From Chrysaora quinquecirrha (Eukaryota > Cnidaria > Scyphozoa > Semaeostomeae > Pelagiidae): DNA of 64,000 nt. The position numbers and the translations under genes are program-made. The notes under the pieces are model-generated. The model was not told the DNA's origin. It searched no databases and saw only the letters and a list, made by a program, of their open reading frames with translations. The stretch covers positions 289,850-353,849 of the forward strand of contig JACTAT010000045.1 in assembly GCA_014526335.1 (NCBI GenBank). Reading direction: 5' to 3'. Shown one piece after another: positions 34,101 through 45,783 of the stretch (position 1 is its first letter; every line of letters starts with the position of its first letter).

Positions 34101-34211
34101 GTTTTACAACCACCAAATTGTTTAGAAGTTTTTATTGATTTAAAATTATAAGTGCGAATCTGAATGTGATTCTGAAAGTGAATCTGAATCTGGGTCTGGG
34201 GACATTAAAGT

Positions 34212-34220
34212 CCTTAATTT
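34212..34220 (+). repeat. 9-bp target duplication, right copy
   Basis: CCTTAATTT. It spans the exon end and splice donor of the homeobox exon. Confidence 0.85.
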
Positions 34221-34372
34221 TATCCGCTGACAACCTTGTTTCCTCCGCCACCGCCTTAATCAGTTCATCAGCCAGAGTAGTTTGCATCACTCCATTATAG
34301 AAGGCAAGGAGAATGTTTTTATTTTCTTCTTCAATAACATGATACGTGACAGGTCTCTGGGAGTCAATTTTG
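34213..34372 (-). CDS. Homeobox gene exon (helices 1-2), donor lost to the insertion
   Basis: The strong acceptor TTTTTTTTTCTAG precedes 53 codons. ENKNILLAFYNGVM, then LADELIKAVAEETRLSADKIK, matches homeodomain helices 1 and 2 and the turn before helix 3. The exon should end at G34213 before GTAACTT, but that donor now lies at the far end of the inserted element (minus strand, 31965). Here the exon runs into ACTTTAATG with a stop about 30 codons on. Upstream exons were not found. Confidence 0.6.
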
Positions 34373-34892
34373 CTAGAAAAAAAAAGAGGAAAACAGGTTA
34401 ACCATGTTTTACGTCAGTTTGCAGGGCGGGAGAGCCAGGCATAGAAAGGCCTAGGCCACGTGAGCGACTTCTTATAGTTATCTCTTTTCTCACTCTTTAA
34501 ACAGAAGAGAATGTAAATCATTACTGAAAATTACACTCAAGATATTTCTCTGTTCTTTTGGATGATAACCAGGATTGCAGGCAAGGCAATTCTCCAAATC
34601 AACAAATCCAAAGCTTCGAGTTTCCAAGGCAGAGACAGACAAAAAGCGCAAGCACTGTACAAGCATCGGTCGGTCAGGCGAATGTTTTTGTTTTCATAAT
34701 TTCTCTCTAAAGCATTGCCGTGGAAATCGTCATGCAAATTTCTGCGACATTGAAATATTGAAATATTCTACTTTTTCAGAGTTACCAAGAAATTTTATTC
34801 GTTTGTGCCATTACGACAAAATGCAGATTCAAATGAAGATGACAAGAGGCCAGATAAGGAGCAGGTAACGGTACCAGCTATCAACTTAACAA

Positions 34893-35773
34893 ATGTTTTC
34901 AATGTCAATTTGTGAGGAAATCAAATCTGAAGCAGCAGAAATACTTAACGCAACAGGAGGCATGGTGGACGGACCTGACAATACTCCCCTGTACTTGGTT
35001 AACAACAAAACAAAACCATGTGAGCCTTACACAATAATATATGACAAAAAGAAATGCAAAGTCACATGTACTTCCAAGGCATGCTTCAGAGCGAAGGCAT
35101 TCCGGATATGCAGTCACTCAATAGCTGTGGCACAAAGAGAAAGTTTTCTTGACAAAGTCATTACACAGTTCAACAAAAAAATGCTGCAGTTTCCGTTTCA
35201 CGTTTGGCAGATGCTGGAAAGGAAATGAGAGCTGGCCAAAATAGGACGAAGCTACCCAAAAACGTAAAGGCTCCGCAAATTTTAAGAAGCCCAAAGTAGA
35301 CAAACTTGTAGATCGGCAAAATGTCAGCAGCATCAGTCCCCCAGAACTACTAGCGGAACAGCGAGATAATCAGCCAGGTCTCCCAATGCAAGCCACGCAA
35401 GTTTCATCAACAATGTCAATCCGATCTTTCATCACCAAATCCCTTTGATCAACAGGGTCAATTTTGGCAGCAACTCCATATCAACAACATGGCACCAGTC
35501 ACTCCATATCAACAAAATCAACTTTCGGAAAGTTTTGCGCAGCAACTGCAAAGTTGCAGGCAACCTCCTCCATATTCTCAACCGATGCATAACCACACCC
35601 CTGAACCTGAACACCAATTCAATCTCCCGCAATTTTCTGAAGCAAGCACAACAACTTACTTGTTAACAGTGCTGAATTATTGCCACAGGAATGTTACAAC
35701 CTGCTATGGCTGCCGAGGCAAGTTTTTAAAGCATGGCTTCCCCAAGCCACCAAAGGATATGATCTTGGTGTAG
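34893..35773 (+). pseudogene. SWIM zinc-finger protein, frameshifted
   Basis: The ORF 34893-35228 holds a SWIM-type motif: CKVTC, then C, then CSH (KAFRICSHSIAVAQ). Shifts near 35180 and around 35260-35440 are needed to stay in the coding frame. It goes on through a Gln/Pro-rich linker (35489 on) to a Cys pair block CYGCRGKF and PPKDMILV before TAG at 35771. SWIM fingers occur near the C-terminus of Mutator-type transposases, and a 9-bp-TSD element lies next door, so this may be a transposon relic. A host gene relic is also possible. Confidence 0.55.
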
Positions 35774-38700
35774 ATAGGTCTAACAAAGATAAACAACTTC
35801 GTTAATTTACTAAGATGCCTTTTATATGAGCCCTGAAAATAGGCTTATCCGCTAAGTCAGATATTGCTTTCATGGATAATCAATAGGAAAGTTAGTTTCG
35901 CCCTTTTATATGAAATGAGAAGTACGGTTAGCGAAATTTCATTTTAGCAGTAGTTAGATCTCAGTTATCCACCTTACCAACAATCAGATTTCTAAAACCA
36001 TAATTCAAAAATTTTTGTATATAATGTAATTACACTTACGTTCGATAAGTATCGCACCACCTTTCTCAAAATCGCAGCTAGCTGTTGCTCTCGGCCCAAA
36101 GCAAGCTATTTTCAAAACAAAGACAACAGAGCTCAGGAGCCCATGACGAAAGATTTTGGCGGGAAAATATTTGCCATTTTACTGGCTTTCCGTTAGAAAT
36201 AAAAGTATCAAACATTTATAATGTTTTGACAGAGAAATTCATTCAGAAGTTGGAGCAGTGTCTTCAAAAGATTTAGGAAAAATCTCTTTCAACTGGTGTC
36301 AAATTCAATGATAAACAGATGGGTTAACTTGAAGAAATCGACTAGATTCTGCTACTATCTGAAGAAGATTTCCCTGCCCTTTCTTTTGGTAGCCGGATTT
36401 TTAATGAAAAAGTGCTTTTTGAATTGAATTAAAACGTCACAGGGTCTGCAATAATTCCAGGTGAGCGAAATTCTGTACTGCTGATTTTATATGACTCTGT
36501 TTAGACCGAGAAACAAATATTATCAGAACACTGTGAAAACTTTTCCATTCACATTTTTGCTAGATTAACTCCATTTTAAATATCCGAACCTTAAATTTTA
36601 GGGTCATTGCTTTGGAAACATGGAAAGAGAGTAAATTTTTTACAACTGGTCTTCATGGCCTGTATCGAAATATCACTCACCTGTTACGTGAGGTCTTTTT
36701 GGTAAAGAACACCCCTCCTTATACAGGAGTGTAGGCAAGCCAGTAAAACGACAGTCAGTAAGACAGTCCAGTTATGTGTATTTGAATTAACAATATAAGT
36801 TTTAAGGTACTTACACACGTTTTCTTTAATCGGATAGATAATTTATAATCCAGCAAGTGCCTCCAGCCAGTGAAGCTTGCTCGCTATCCTCGAACAAGCC
36901 TCACCTTTTCTGAGGAACTACTCGGCTTATATCAACCAAGGGAATCAATGACACCATCGGGGTCACCCTGACGCTATCGTGTCAGGTCATATTCTCTGAA
37001 CTCTACAAAGTTCATCAGTTACAGATAATGGGTAACAGTTGAGTAACGGTCCTGATTCGATAGAGAACCACGACTCTTGGACCTTCAGCATCCCAGGCAT
37101 CATGCATCAGATGATGCTAGAGACCTTTAGAGACCTATGGTCCATTACACAATGTTACCCTTGACCTGGTAAACCTGTAACTGACATGATACTCACTAAC
37201 ATAAATAACAACAACAATAGAAATTCATTACTCTGAAGTAGTCCAGTTGGAGAGTGAGCCAGGTATCACCTCGCGAGGGAATTTAAGAGACACCATTTTT
37301 CTAGATCAGTTTTTCACGCTGATTACGAATATGGATGTTATTCATGCAAACCAGGCTACTTTTTCAAGATATCACGTTAATTAACCTCATTTTGGTCTGC
37401 TGTGGTCCGAAAAACGCTCTCATGCAAATTTTCGTGCGTAAGTCATGCAAATGAATAGACTAGATTTTCACGCTTATTTTGAATATTGATGTTATTCATA
37501 GTTGGCGCATGGTTCCAGAAAGTTGGGCATACTCTACTTCTGCGATTAATTGCCAACTCATTCCCGTAAATAATAGTCCTACAAACGTGATCAGCTGTAC
37601 CCTATCAGTTCTGACTTGTTGTCCAAATGTCAACATAAGTTGGCAGTTGCAACTTGTCAGCGTTAGTTCATAGCGTAGATTGGCATAAGTCTGGTTTTAA
37701 GAAGCCATCCTTTCTAAGAAATACTAATACACTAATACACTAATAAGAAAAGTTAAAAATCCACCATCTGGGTTAGAACTTTGGTGATGATCAAAGTCTG
37801 AACTTCAAATGCCATCATCTCCATTCGCTTGAACATCAACTGGAAATCGTACATCTATCCAATTCGTTTTTGAAACTGGCAACCAGCTATGATTAGCTAC
37901 TTTTGTCTCCATCTACTTTTGCCAGTTCCAATATCAATGAATAATTTCATAGCTTCAGATGTTGTACACCCAAGCAAAATAATGGGTATTCAGCAGGTAA
38001 AAGATTTTCGAGAAGCATTGTTGTCCTTTCCTTCTCTATCGTTATCTTCATATAATGAGTTCATCTTCATAATCAAAATACACAATATGCTCTACAGTAA
38101 GATAACGATTATGGCTTATGCTTGTTCAAAAATATAAAAGCCTACATGGATAGCCCGACGGGTAAAAGCAGACGAGATTGGGTATTGTTTAGATGAGCTT
38201 CTATTGCTCTTAGTGTATCAGTCCCTCAAAAAATTTTTTCTTTCCTTCACCACGACTATGTCGCTTGGTTCTTTCGAAAAGGAAAGCATGCTGGTTTGAA
38301 TCACATCAGAATCACATCAAGAACAGCAGCACTTTATTAAATGTGTTTGCAAAACTAGGTTGCCAAAATAATATAGCCATTGGATGTTTTAAAAAAGTCA
38401 AAATATTGTTTGTCTCCTTCACGGTCTTAATGCCAAAGCGTTGATGAATCATGATCTGCGATCGTCTGGAGGAAAGTCGATATGGCTTTTAAGTTAATGT
38501 CTTTCTGTTTTATCACCATGCAAAGGAGGCTACATTGCCAGAATTTAGAGGGAGGCCGGAGATCTGATGATAATTTTAGAAGACGCAGCTAGTGATCAAT
38601 GGTTGCCAGGTTTGAAAATGAGTCGGATGTATTTAATATTTACAGATGATATTGCAGAACTTTTAGAGTGAGAGGAATAGATGAAATTAGAATATTTGAC

Positions 38701-39054
38701 TAAGATCATAAGCAAAGTTCTGACTCAGATGATGGTTTTTGGCTTTATTCATGCATATTAGTTAGGAAAGACCGCTCCTTCAAAGCCAAATTTATTTTGA
38801 TACATGTGAACAACGAGACAGAACTGATAAAATACGGATGATCGTATTCACAGGACTATGACTTGGGTAATTAGTTGGCGTCCTATCCCAGAAGTAGGGC
38901 ATGCCCAACTTTTTGGAACTATGAGCCAACTAGCTGCTGTCACCTAGAAACTATTTGCCAGCTGGTTCCGAAAGTGCTTTTGTTGATGGTCAGCAGTCGA
39001 GAGCACGTACTGACTGAGTGATGCAAGCCTGGTAAAAGATACTTGTTTGAGTTC
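35774..39054. other. Mostly featureless; one short direct repeat
   Basis: A 40-bp motif (TTTCACGCT...GATGTTATTCAT) occurs at about 37310 and 37466. There is a short CTAATACA run near 37725. ORFs of 60-80 codons have no support. Confidence 0.4.
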
Positions 39055-39572
39055 CTTTTTTGGAACACCCTGTACATTGTTATTTCGATTTCAACCGATG
39101 CGCAATGTCAGCATTAATCATTAATCAAAAAAAATGGTAACAAAGGTCTTTAATACATTTAATGTCTAGAAAAATTTGATGGTAGAATGCATTCTGAGAG
39201 CTAGCATTGAAAATATGGTCTGAGCTAAGATTGTGTTTGCATATCACAATCTGAGATGTTCTGCTTATTTCAATATTGGTTCAGTGTTTTCATATAGGCC
39301 TCAAGTTTAGTACAAGCTGTTATGGTTCACAGCCCTGTTGATTCTGTCGTCAGTTAAAATGTTTTACGGCGCTATCTCATTTTTTTTAGCTTTTAGAAAG
39401 GTTGTACCGCTAAATGGCCAGTGAACGTTTAATTGTTTTGCGCATTTGCGATGGAAACTACTTTCAAGCTTCATGAAATGACTTTCTTTTGCTTGGAGAA
39501 TTAAAATTAGATTTTTGCAGCAAACAAAGTCATAGAAATTGATTAAGAGCCTTAGCTATATCTTGCAAAACA
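39055..39572 (+). repeat. Dispersed repeat family, copy B (uninterrupted)
   Basis: It aligns to 110-305 plus 10615-10945. It is the empty site for the Copia insertion: TTTGCATATCACAATC here against TTTGCAT/Copia/TGCACTTCACAATC there. Confidence 0.85.
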
Positions 39573-39584
39573 TTTGAATTAGAT

Positions 39585-39775
39585 GATATGGGGTTAAAGA
39601 TCGATGTGCTGAATGATGAAATAATGAAGTCTATCCGCGACAGTAAGATCGATAATGGAGGCATTAAAGGCTGGATGCAATACTAATTTTGACTATTTGA
39701 AACCGATCATTGACAAGATATGGGAATCGGAAAAGTTGCCTGAAGAATGGATAAAATGTGTAATTGGTTAATTTG
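39585..39775 (+). pseudogene. LINE RT N-terminal fragment
   Basis: Plus-strand blocks LNDEIMKSIRDSKIDNG and, in another frame, EALKAG and IWESEKLPEEWIKCVI are typical of the region before RT motif A in I-like LINEs. Only about 60 codons remain, with one frameshift. Confidence 0.55.
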
Positions 39776-40589
39776 ATTCTTCACTTTCCTTGTGTAGTTC
39801 ACTTTATCACGTCCTTATTGTTTTACTGACCCTAACCGTAGATATATAATGTTTGAATTTCGAGCCTACAATCAGTAGTGGCAGTAGATTGATGTGAGAA
39901 GGAGCGCCGTACGCTGAGCCAATTGTAATTTATATTGTGGATAAATAAGTTTAAAGTCGATATTGAAGTTCTGTGGCTTATATATATTATGCTGTGTAAA
40001 GAAGCTTGCCGTTGTTCAATATATTCCTGCCGATATGTTTATATTCTCTTGTGCAGTCCCGTTACCAACACAACTTAACTGTTTCTAGGTTTCAAGAGTC
40101 TCAAGTCGATACTGTTTGAAGTTGTAAGTTTCTGATGCTTACAAATTTGTTTATGCAAATATTCTTTGAGTTCTTTGATAATCGCAATATCTTGAGGCCA
40201 ACCGAATTGTAGCGTAACACTGTCACAGCCAGTCCTAGATACGCATTTTCTTATTTTCATCTAAACAGAAATTCTATTGATTGGTGCTAAAGATGCCATT
40301 AGACTACATTCAGAGATATTTGTTCAGACACACCGAAATTTGATGACCCTGGACAAAGGGGACTCAGAACCTAGACCAAGACCAATTTAGAAGAACCAGT
40401 CAGGACCTCTTTATGCACAAAATAATGCACAAGCACATGCGCATTAGATCAGTCACTTCACCAAGACAAGCGGGTTGAAAAATTAAGGTACCCATTAGCC
40501 ATGTTGAAAGAATGAGATAAGCCTAGATCAGCCTGAGATCAGCCTACTAGCTTGCAGCTGGCAGCGAATATTGTAGAAGAATCCTCACT

Positions 40590-40880
40590 TTGTTCCCACC
40601 CACTTGTTCCCTGTGATCCTCGCTGTTTCAGGCTTTGTTTTGCTCTTCCCCGTGATTGTCATTGATCCACATTTCTTTCAATTTGTGTTGCTTGTTTGCA
40701 GCAACTTTCATTTTCTGAGGTGTTCCTTCATCTTTTCAGAGATTTCCTGTTTGTTCCTTTGTTCCCCCTTATAACCTCTGATCCCCACTTATTTCTACTG
40801 ATTCCTACTTCGTTCCCATTTGTTCCCTCCGATTCCAAGTAATTCTCACTTTGTTGCAGCACGTCCCATTGGTTCTCTTC
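40590..40880 (-). repeat. Degenerate GTTCC/GATTCC repeat
   Basis: TGTTCCC, GATTCC and CACTTTGTT words recur at about 10-15-bp spacing. The Gly/Asn-rich minus ORF over it is an artefact. The remainder of 39776-41436 has no gene I can see. Confidence 0.5.
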
Positions 40881-41436
40881 AGGGAAGTGCAACAGTAGAG
40901 GGTAAGCTTTCACATGTCACATATGCAATGTCAATAAAATCCTCATAATAAAAGCAGGAACTACACTCTTTTTATGAGAACCAGATAATTTTTGCTGATG
41001 CTTGATGTTCTTTTTTTAATAATTTGAGGGGGCAAGTGTTCTTAATCAAGTTCTTATTTCTACATTGAATTTTTCGCAAAAACCCACATTAGAATTCTTC
41101 CGCAAACAGTTTGGCATATAATTTATATACTTTTATTTAGTAATTGCATAGTTGTATATTGTTAACATGAGATGAAATTCCTAAATCACATTTCATATTT
41201 TCTTATTTTTCACTTCAGGCTGGATATGTTCTTACGTTGTTCTTACTTTTTTGGCATACCAAGCCTCCTTATTATTATAAAGTGTGTTGTTATTAAAAAT
41301 AGTGTAGTGGATCTGGAAGTCTAAGCGGGAATAGAAGTTTTCATCAATGTCTCACCTTATCAGGAAAATTCTTAAATTCTTGCTTTCTACTGATCTTCTT
41401 TAATAAATATTACAAAAGTATTTTTGCATTCATCAG

Positions 41437-42209
41437 ATTCATCTGAGAAGATAATGGAAATTCCTCTTGACTGGAAAGATCAAAATGTCCCCTATAAAAG
41501 AGATCTACTGATGGATAAAGTAACAAAGAAAGGTAAACTATTCCTACTTGAAATTTTTATTTTTTATTAAGCAACTTTTTATTTCACTTTGCAACATTTC
41601 AAACTCAAAAATTTATTATATTAAGAGTAAAATAACAATTAGAATTAACGTTTAAGTGTCATAATGAGGTTAAATAAGGTTAAAACAATTAAATAAGGAC
41701 AAAGTTGAGTAGGCTGTTTGCATCTTTTTAATCTAGGTATTGAAAATTTTGAACATGAAAATTATCTAAAAGATAAAAACAAGTTGTGACAGCACTTTTC
41801 CTGATAACGTTACTTTGAAATTGGCTCTCTTTGAATGATTATTGCAGTTGAGAATAAATTGCTCGCCCTTGTATTTGATCATTTTCCACTGCTAACAATT
41901 GCATTAGCAATTAATTCCTTATTATTGAAAACTAAAAATAATTTCTTTTCAGGAACTGTTAAACCAAGTTGGGGAGATGATTCAAGAAAACCATTGTGGT
42001 GGCCAAGCAATTTGCATTTTGTGAGCCCAAAAAATAATAGGAGTCAACATCGTCCAAAACTCGCTGATTTGAATGAAATAATACAGTCTTTCATAGACAG
42101 TCGTGCTCAACTAGCATTATTTGAAGAAATGGATATTGAAGTTGGCGAATTTGAAGAGGAGGTGGGAGAGTTATTGGAAATCGAGCTCCAGGAACTCCAG
42201 AGTGAATAG
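41437..42209 (+). CDS. Two-exon 3' end of an unknown gene
   Basis: Exon 41437-41532 (acceptor GCATTCATCAG, donor AAAG/GTAAAC) joins exon 41953-42209 (acceptor TTTCTTTTCAG) in frame, ending at TAG. The first gives MEIPLDWKDQNVPYKRDLL. The second starts GTVKPSWGDD, has PLWWPSNLHFVSP and LNEIIQSFIDSRAQLALFEE, and ends in an acidic coiled tail. The WWP...SP...L..II pattern is coherent, but I cannot name the family. Upstream exons were not located. Confidence 0.55.
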
Positions 42210-43077
42210 CTTCCTTGAACGCAAAAGAGTCTAAGCCTGTTACTTTCTGCTCACTTGTATCTCCACCATTAATTTAATACCTTCTGCTTCTTATTTGCTC
42301 TTATCTGATGGCAAGATAAAAAGTTTGTAATTGTATAGCAAGTAAAATTAAAGTTTTTGCTCGCAATTTTATGTTTATGGAATCTGTTTATCCTATGATA
42401 AACTGATATTACGTCTGATGGTCAAGACATCACATTCCGAATTGCTCTGAGGGATTCGAGCCAGTATATCTTAAAAACGGTCCTGATAGCTTATTCAGAG
42501 CAGCTTCATTTGTTGCATATCAAGAAGAAAAATATTTGACTCTGCTAAAGATAGGATCTCCTGCGAAAGCTATAACAGAGTTATCAATGTATGAATCTGT
42601 GTTATGCTTTGTCTGTACTTCATTCCCATTTCAATCTCAATTTTGCACATCTCAGCTAGTGAAGTGCAAAATAAGTTTTACATTCCAGTAGAGCAATCAG
42701 CCACTGGTATTCTGTGAAAGGACGACATACCTTTAACAAGATGTCAGGATTTCTACCTCACCATTACTAAAATATTGTATTATTCAAAAAGAACTCAGAA
42801 ATCTTTGGCAAAATACTATGCGGTTATTGAACGATTGCGAGGTCAATGCTGGAAAATATTCGGACCAAAGCATGACATATATGTCTACCTCATATTATCT
42901 CACTTCATCAATGAGAAATTACGTGGCTATATCACGTGGTCATAACAAAGCTGATCAATACATCTTGTACAGACCAGTGAAGAGCCAATCAGATTGCACC
43001 GTTGCCGGTCCGAACAGCTGTACTTCAAACCCCATATAAACATTCCTTGTGTTGTATTATCTTTTGAAACTTTCTAG
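42210..43077. other. No gene seen
   Basis: 3' flank of the previous gene and probable intron of the next. Short ORFs only. Confidence 0.35.
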
Positions 43078-44215
43078 GAATGACCTGCTAAAGAACCTTT
43101 TCCTTTGTGTACATAAATTCCATCGCTCTCTTCCTTACCTTGTTTCAATGGTTAACGCACCTTATGTTTCTTGGGTGGATATGTTCAGAGAAGAGGTATT
43201 CAATGTTCTGATGGACATTCATTCAGGAGGTTAGTTTACTTTATATACACTACCATTCATAAGATTGGAATCACTAAAATACGGTATCCATTTAGTGAAA
43301 CCAAAATTATTTTATTCAAGCTATCATCCAAAGATATGTGACTTCCGTCAATTTTTTCTTGAAATCCACCAAAAGCTGTTTGTTTGAGTATGCCTTGAAA
43401 CTCATTTTCACTTTGGAACCTAGTTTTTTTATATCAAAATGACAAACTCAATTGAAAATCTTGGAAGGTCCTTGTCTTTTCTTGCTTAACGTAAATCGGA
43501 GTGGCTAAAGGTAAGCAAGCTTTAATGTCATATGCACCAGACTTTAGGCTGGATGCATACTGCACAATCAATGACAGAGAATTAATTGCCAAATTTGTGA
43601 CTGAATTGGTATTAAGTACAAAATTTCTAAGGCAATCATTCAAACTAACATTGTTTCGTAGGTCTGTGTATTTCCCTGGCTTTTATGCATCGTTTTCAGC
43701 CTTTCGTTGTCTGAACAGGCAAATTGATAGCAAAGCACTACTATAAGCTTTCAGTGTAAACCCAGTCTAAGATATGAAACTAAACAACTATATGGTATAC
43801 GACTTATAACCATGAAGCTGTTGTTTCTAATGGGTTAGTAGTATTCTATTCTTTGCATGTTGACTGCACTGTTTATGATATATCTGTAATTTGTCTTTCA
43901 GCAGGTAATCACTCAAGAGCACATTTTGTTCTAGAGCTAGCGAGTCTTTCAAGTCTTCTGGCTTTCACATTCAATGTTTACTTCTCAAACGACGACAGCA
44001 AAATCTCAATTTTTTCTTCTAAATCAGAGAAGGTCTTGAATTTTATTTCTATTGAAGAGAGCCAACCCTACAATGTCTTGGCTTTAGTAAAGCTTGAAAA
44101 TGAGTGCCCTCTAGATTCACATGCAAGATGTGATGCTGGTGTAAGGTGCTTAGTACCTGTAGCAGAGTGCCCTATTATTAAGTGTAGAAATTGCATGTAC
44201 ACTTACCATTCTGCA
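43078..44215 (+). CDS. Unknown gene, two exons, cut at a virus-like locus
   Basis: Exon 43078-43229 (acceptor ACTTTCTAG, donor GGAG/GTTAGT) ends in phase 1 and joins exon 43902-44215 (acceptor GTCTTTCAG), which supplies two bases. The product includes VSWVDMFREEVFNVLMDIHS and later a Cys-rich end (CDAGVRCLVP, CPIIKCRNCMYTYHS) that looks like half of a zinc-binding domain. A GT at 44216 could be a donor, but everything beyond it is the CRE-repeat region. The gene may be truncated. Confidence 0.45.
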
Positions 44216-44259
44216 GTAGGTCGCAAAGGCCAGGCAGGACTCCACCGGCCTCAGCGCAG

Positions 44260-44461
44260 TGACGTCATCAGTGACGTCATAAGGTCGCGCTATAGTGCGA
44301 CGGTTTTTATGAATCTAGTATGTTGATTTCTCATACCACATCATCAGTGACGTCATCAGGTCGCGCTATAGTACGGCGGGTTTTACAGAAACCGCTAGCC
44401 TCGTTTCCGATTTAACAACCTTTACAATCTAGAACTTTCCAGAATGTTCCAGATGACGTCA
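44260..44461. promoter_or_regulatory. Four CRE palindromes in a diverged tandem repeat
   Basis: TGACGTCA occurs at 44260, 44272, 44348 and 44454. Most are followed by CAGGTCGCGCTATAGT-like sequence, giving three units. The last overlaps a four-module heat-shock element (44432-44449). Confidence 0.65.
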
Positions 44462-44474
44462 TCAGCTCGCGCTG

Positions 44475-44580
44475 TAGTATAACACAGATGTTAAATAATA
44501 AAGAGGTTCAATAATTCAATTTTCAACTCAATTCAATTTACAATTCAACAAGAACAACCCAATTATTATCAACAATAACA
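44475..44580 (+). repeat. Direct repeat flanking the first minus gene, left copy
   Basis: TAACACAGATGTTAAATAAT, AGAGGTTCAAT and then AATTCAATT-rich sequence; the same order recurs at 45779-45985. Confidence 0.75.
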
Positions 44581-44654
44581 TTTTCTTAATATTAAATATT
44601 TGCACAGTTTAATTCCAAACACCAACAATAATATTAAAGTTATACTGTTACATT

Positions 44655-45259
44655 ATCTTCGCTCATCTCAACGTCTGAATCTTCTGTCTCTGCATTTCTA
44701 AAACAATCGCATTGAGCCATTCCATCCCATTCTCGACCAATTACAAATAGTCAATTTTGGTATTCCATCGCAGTACAATCCAGGAGTATAACAATATAAA
44801 GAACGTCTATCTAAACAGTCATCTATTAAACCATACAGTTTAAAATGAATTTCTTTTTTATCTCTATCAGCATATAGACAAATTGTAGATTGTTTTTCAA
44901 CTGTTAGGAATGGCGGGTAATAACCATACAACAAGTCCAGCAAATCTTTAAACAGAAAGATGAGTGATGAAGCAGATTCAATATTTGATATATGACTACT
45001 TATCTCATGGCCAGTAACATTTTTCTAATATCCTTCTGCTTCTCTATGGAAGATGTTCAAGCAACCATTTTCCAGAGGTTTTGCTGTATATGTTTGCTCA
45101 TCACCTCGAACAAATTCAACCAGTGCTTCATAGTATGTGTTTTTATGATGCATTGAAGCAAACGGTAAAACTTCATTTTCTGTATGTGTTAAAAAGACCT
45201 TGCAGATCATCAGTTTCTTCAATTTCACTCAGTGCTATTCTTGAATTAAAGTGATACAT
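44655..45259 (-). pseudogene. Unknown minus-strand gene of the virus-like locus
   Basis: The ATG at 45259 lies about 50 bp below TATAAAAG. The frame shifts near 45190, runs through a second block to a TAG stop near 45028, and resumes through LLDLLYGYYPPFLT. It carries Tyr/Cys-rich stretches (RRSLYCYTPGLYCDG) before a final shift or stop near 44700. No known domain. The lesions are few, so decay is moderate. Confidence 0.45.
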
Positions 45260-45312
45260 TGTTTTAATCAATAACTTACAAATATTATGACTTTACAACT
45301 AAACTCTACATT

Positions 45313-45485
45313 CTTTTATACAGTATTCGAACTCTAATGACGTAATAATCTTGCAATCTGATTGGCTAGAACTTTCCAGAAGTTTCCAGAATGTTCCAGA
45401 ACGTCCCTAAGAATCCTCTTATCTGATTGGTTAGAACTTTCCAGAAGTTTCTAGAAGTTTCCAGAAATCCTACAATCTGATTGGT
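45313..45485 (-). promoter_or_regulatory. Stress-type promoter: TATA, two long heat-shock elements, three CCAAT boxes
   Basis: For the minus gene starting at 45259: TATAAAAG at 45313-45320, CTGATTGG (inverted CCAAT) at 45358, 45423 and 45477, and two runs of seven perfectly alternating GAA/TTC modules with 2-bp spacers (45369-45401 and 45434-45466). This matches the known heat-shock-factor consensus, which needs only three modules. Confidence 0.75.
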
Positions 45486-45675
45486 TAATTATGATGATGT
45501 AATAATTCGGGATCTCTGTAATAGGCTTGACGGGAAATACAGAGGACTGGCTTGTAAATATTGCAACTTCAAACATCTAGGTATTGTAGCAAACAGACAC
45601 ACTATCCCAATCGTCTTTCACAATCTAAAAGGAATAGCCTACTATCTCATTGGTTGAAGCTTATATTAGCATACT

Positions 45676-45783
45676 TTTATAAAACTATTAGCTGAAGACT
45701 TGGGAATTGATACATAGAACAAGTCTACAATGAAGATTCAAAATATTTCTCCAACCTCGCTTTCAAGAGTTCTTGCAGGGTAA
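45676..45783 (+). pseudogene. Truncated gene start with TATA box
   Basis: TTTATAAAAC (45676) and an ATTGG box upstream precede the ATG at 45730. Only 17 codons (MKIQNISPTSLSRVLAG) remain before TAA, where the direct repeat begins. The ISxxxLSRxL pattern resembles ISHAALSRIL in the ORF at 49869, so the two may be related. Confidence 0.4.

Larger units (their letters stand above)
31975..34211. mobile_element. 2.24-kb TIR element in a homeobox gene (Mutator-like by 9-bp TSD)
   Basis: The ends are ACTTTCATGTCCCCAGACCC and its complement with one change, flanked by CCTTAATTT. The inverted arms hold unique terminal sequence, then about 177-bp tandem units (one to two on the left, three on the right). 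No transposase is visible. A 9-bp duplication is typical of Mutator-type elements. Inside lie three well-spliced minus-strand exons (32655-33286). Confidence 0.75.

Noticed and set aside
40728..40913. Gly/Asn-rich ORF
   Set aside because: Product of the GTTCC/GATTCC low-complexity repeat.
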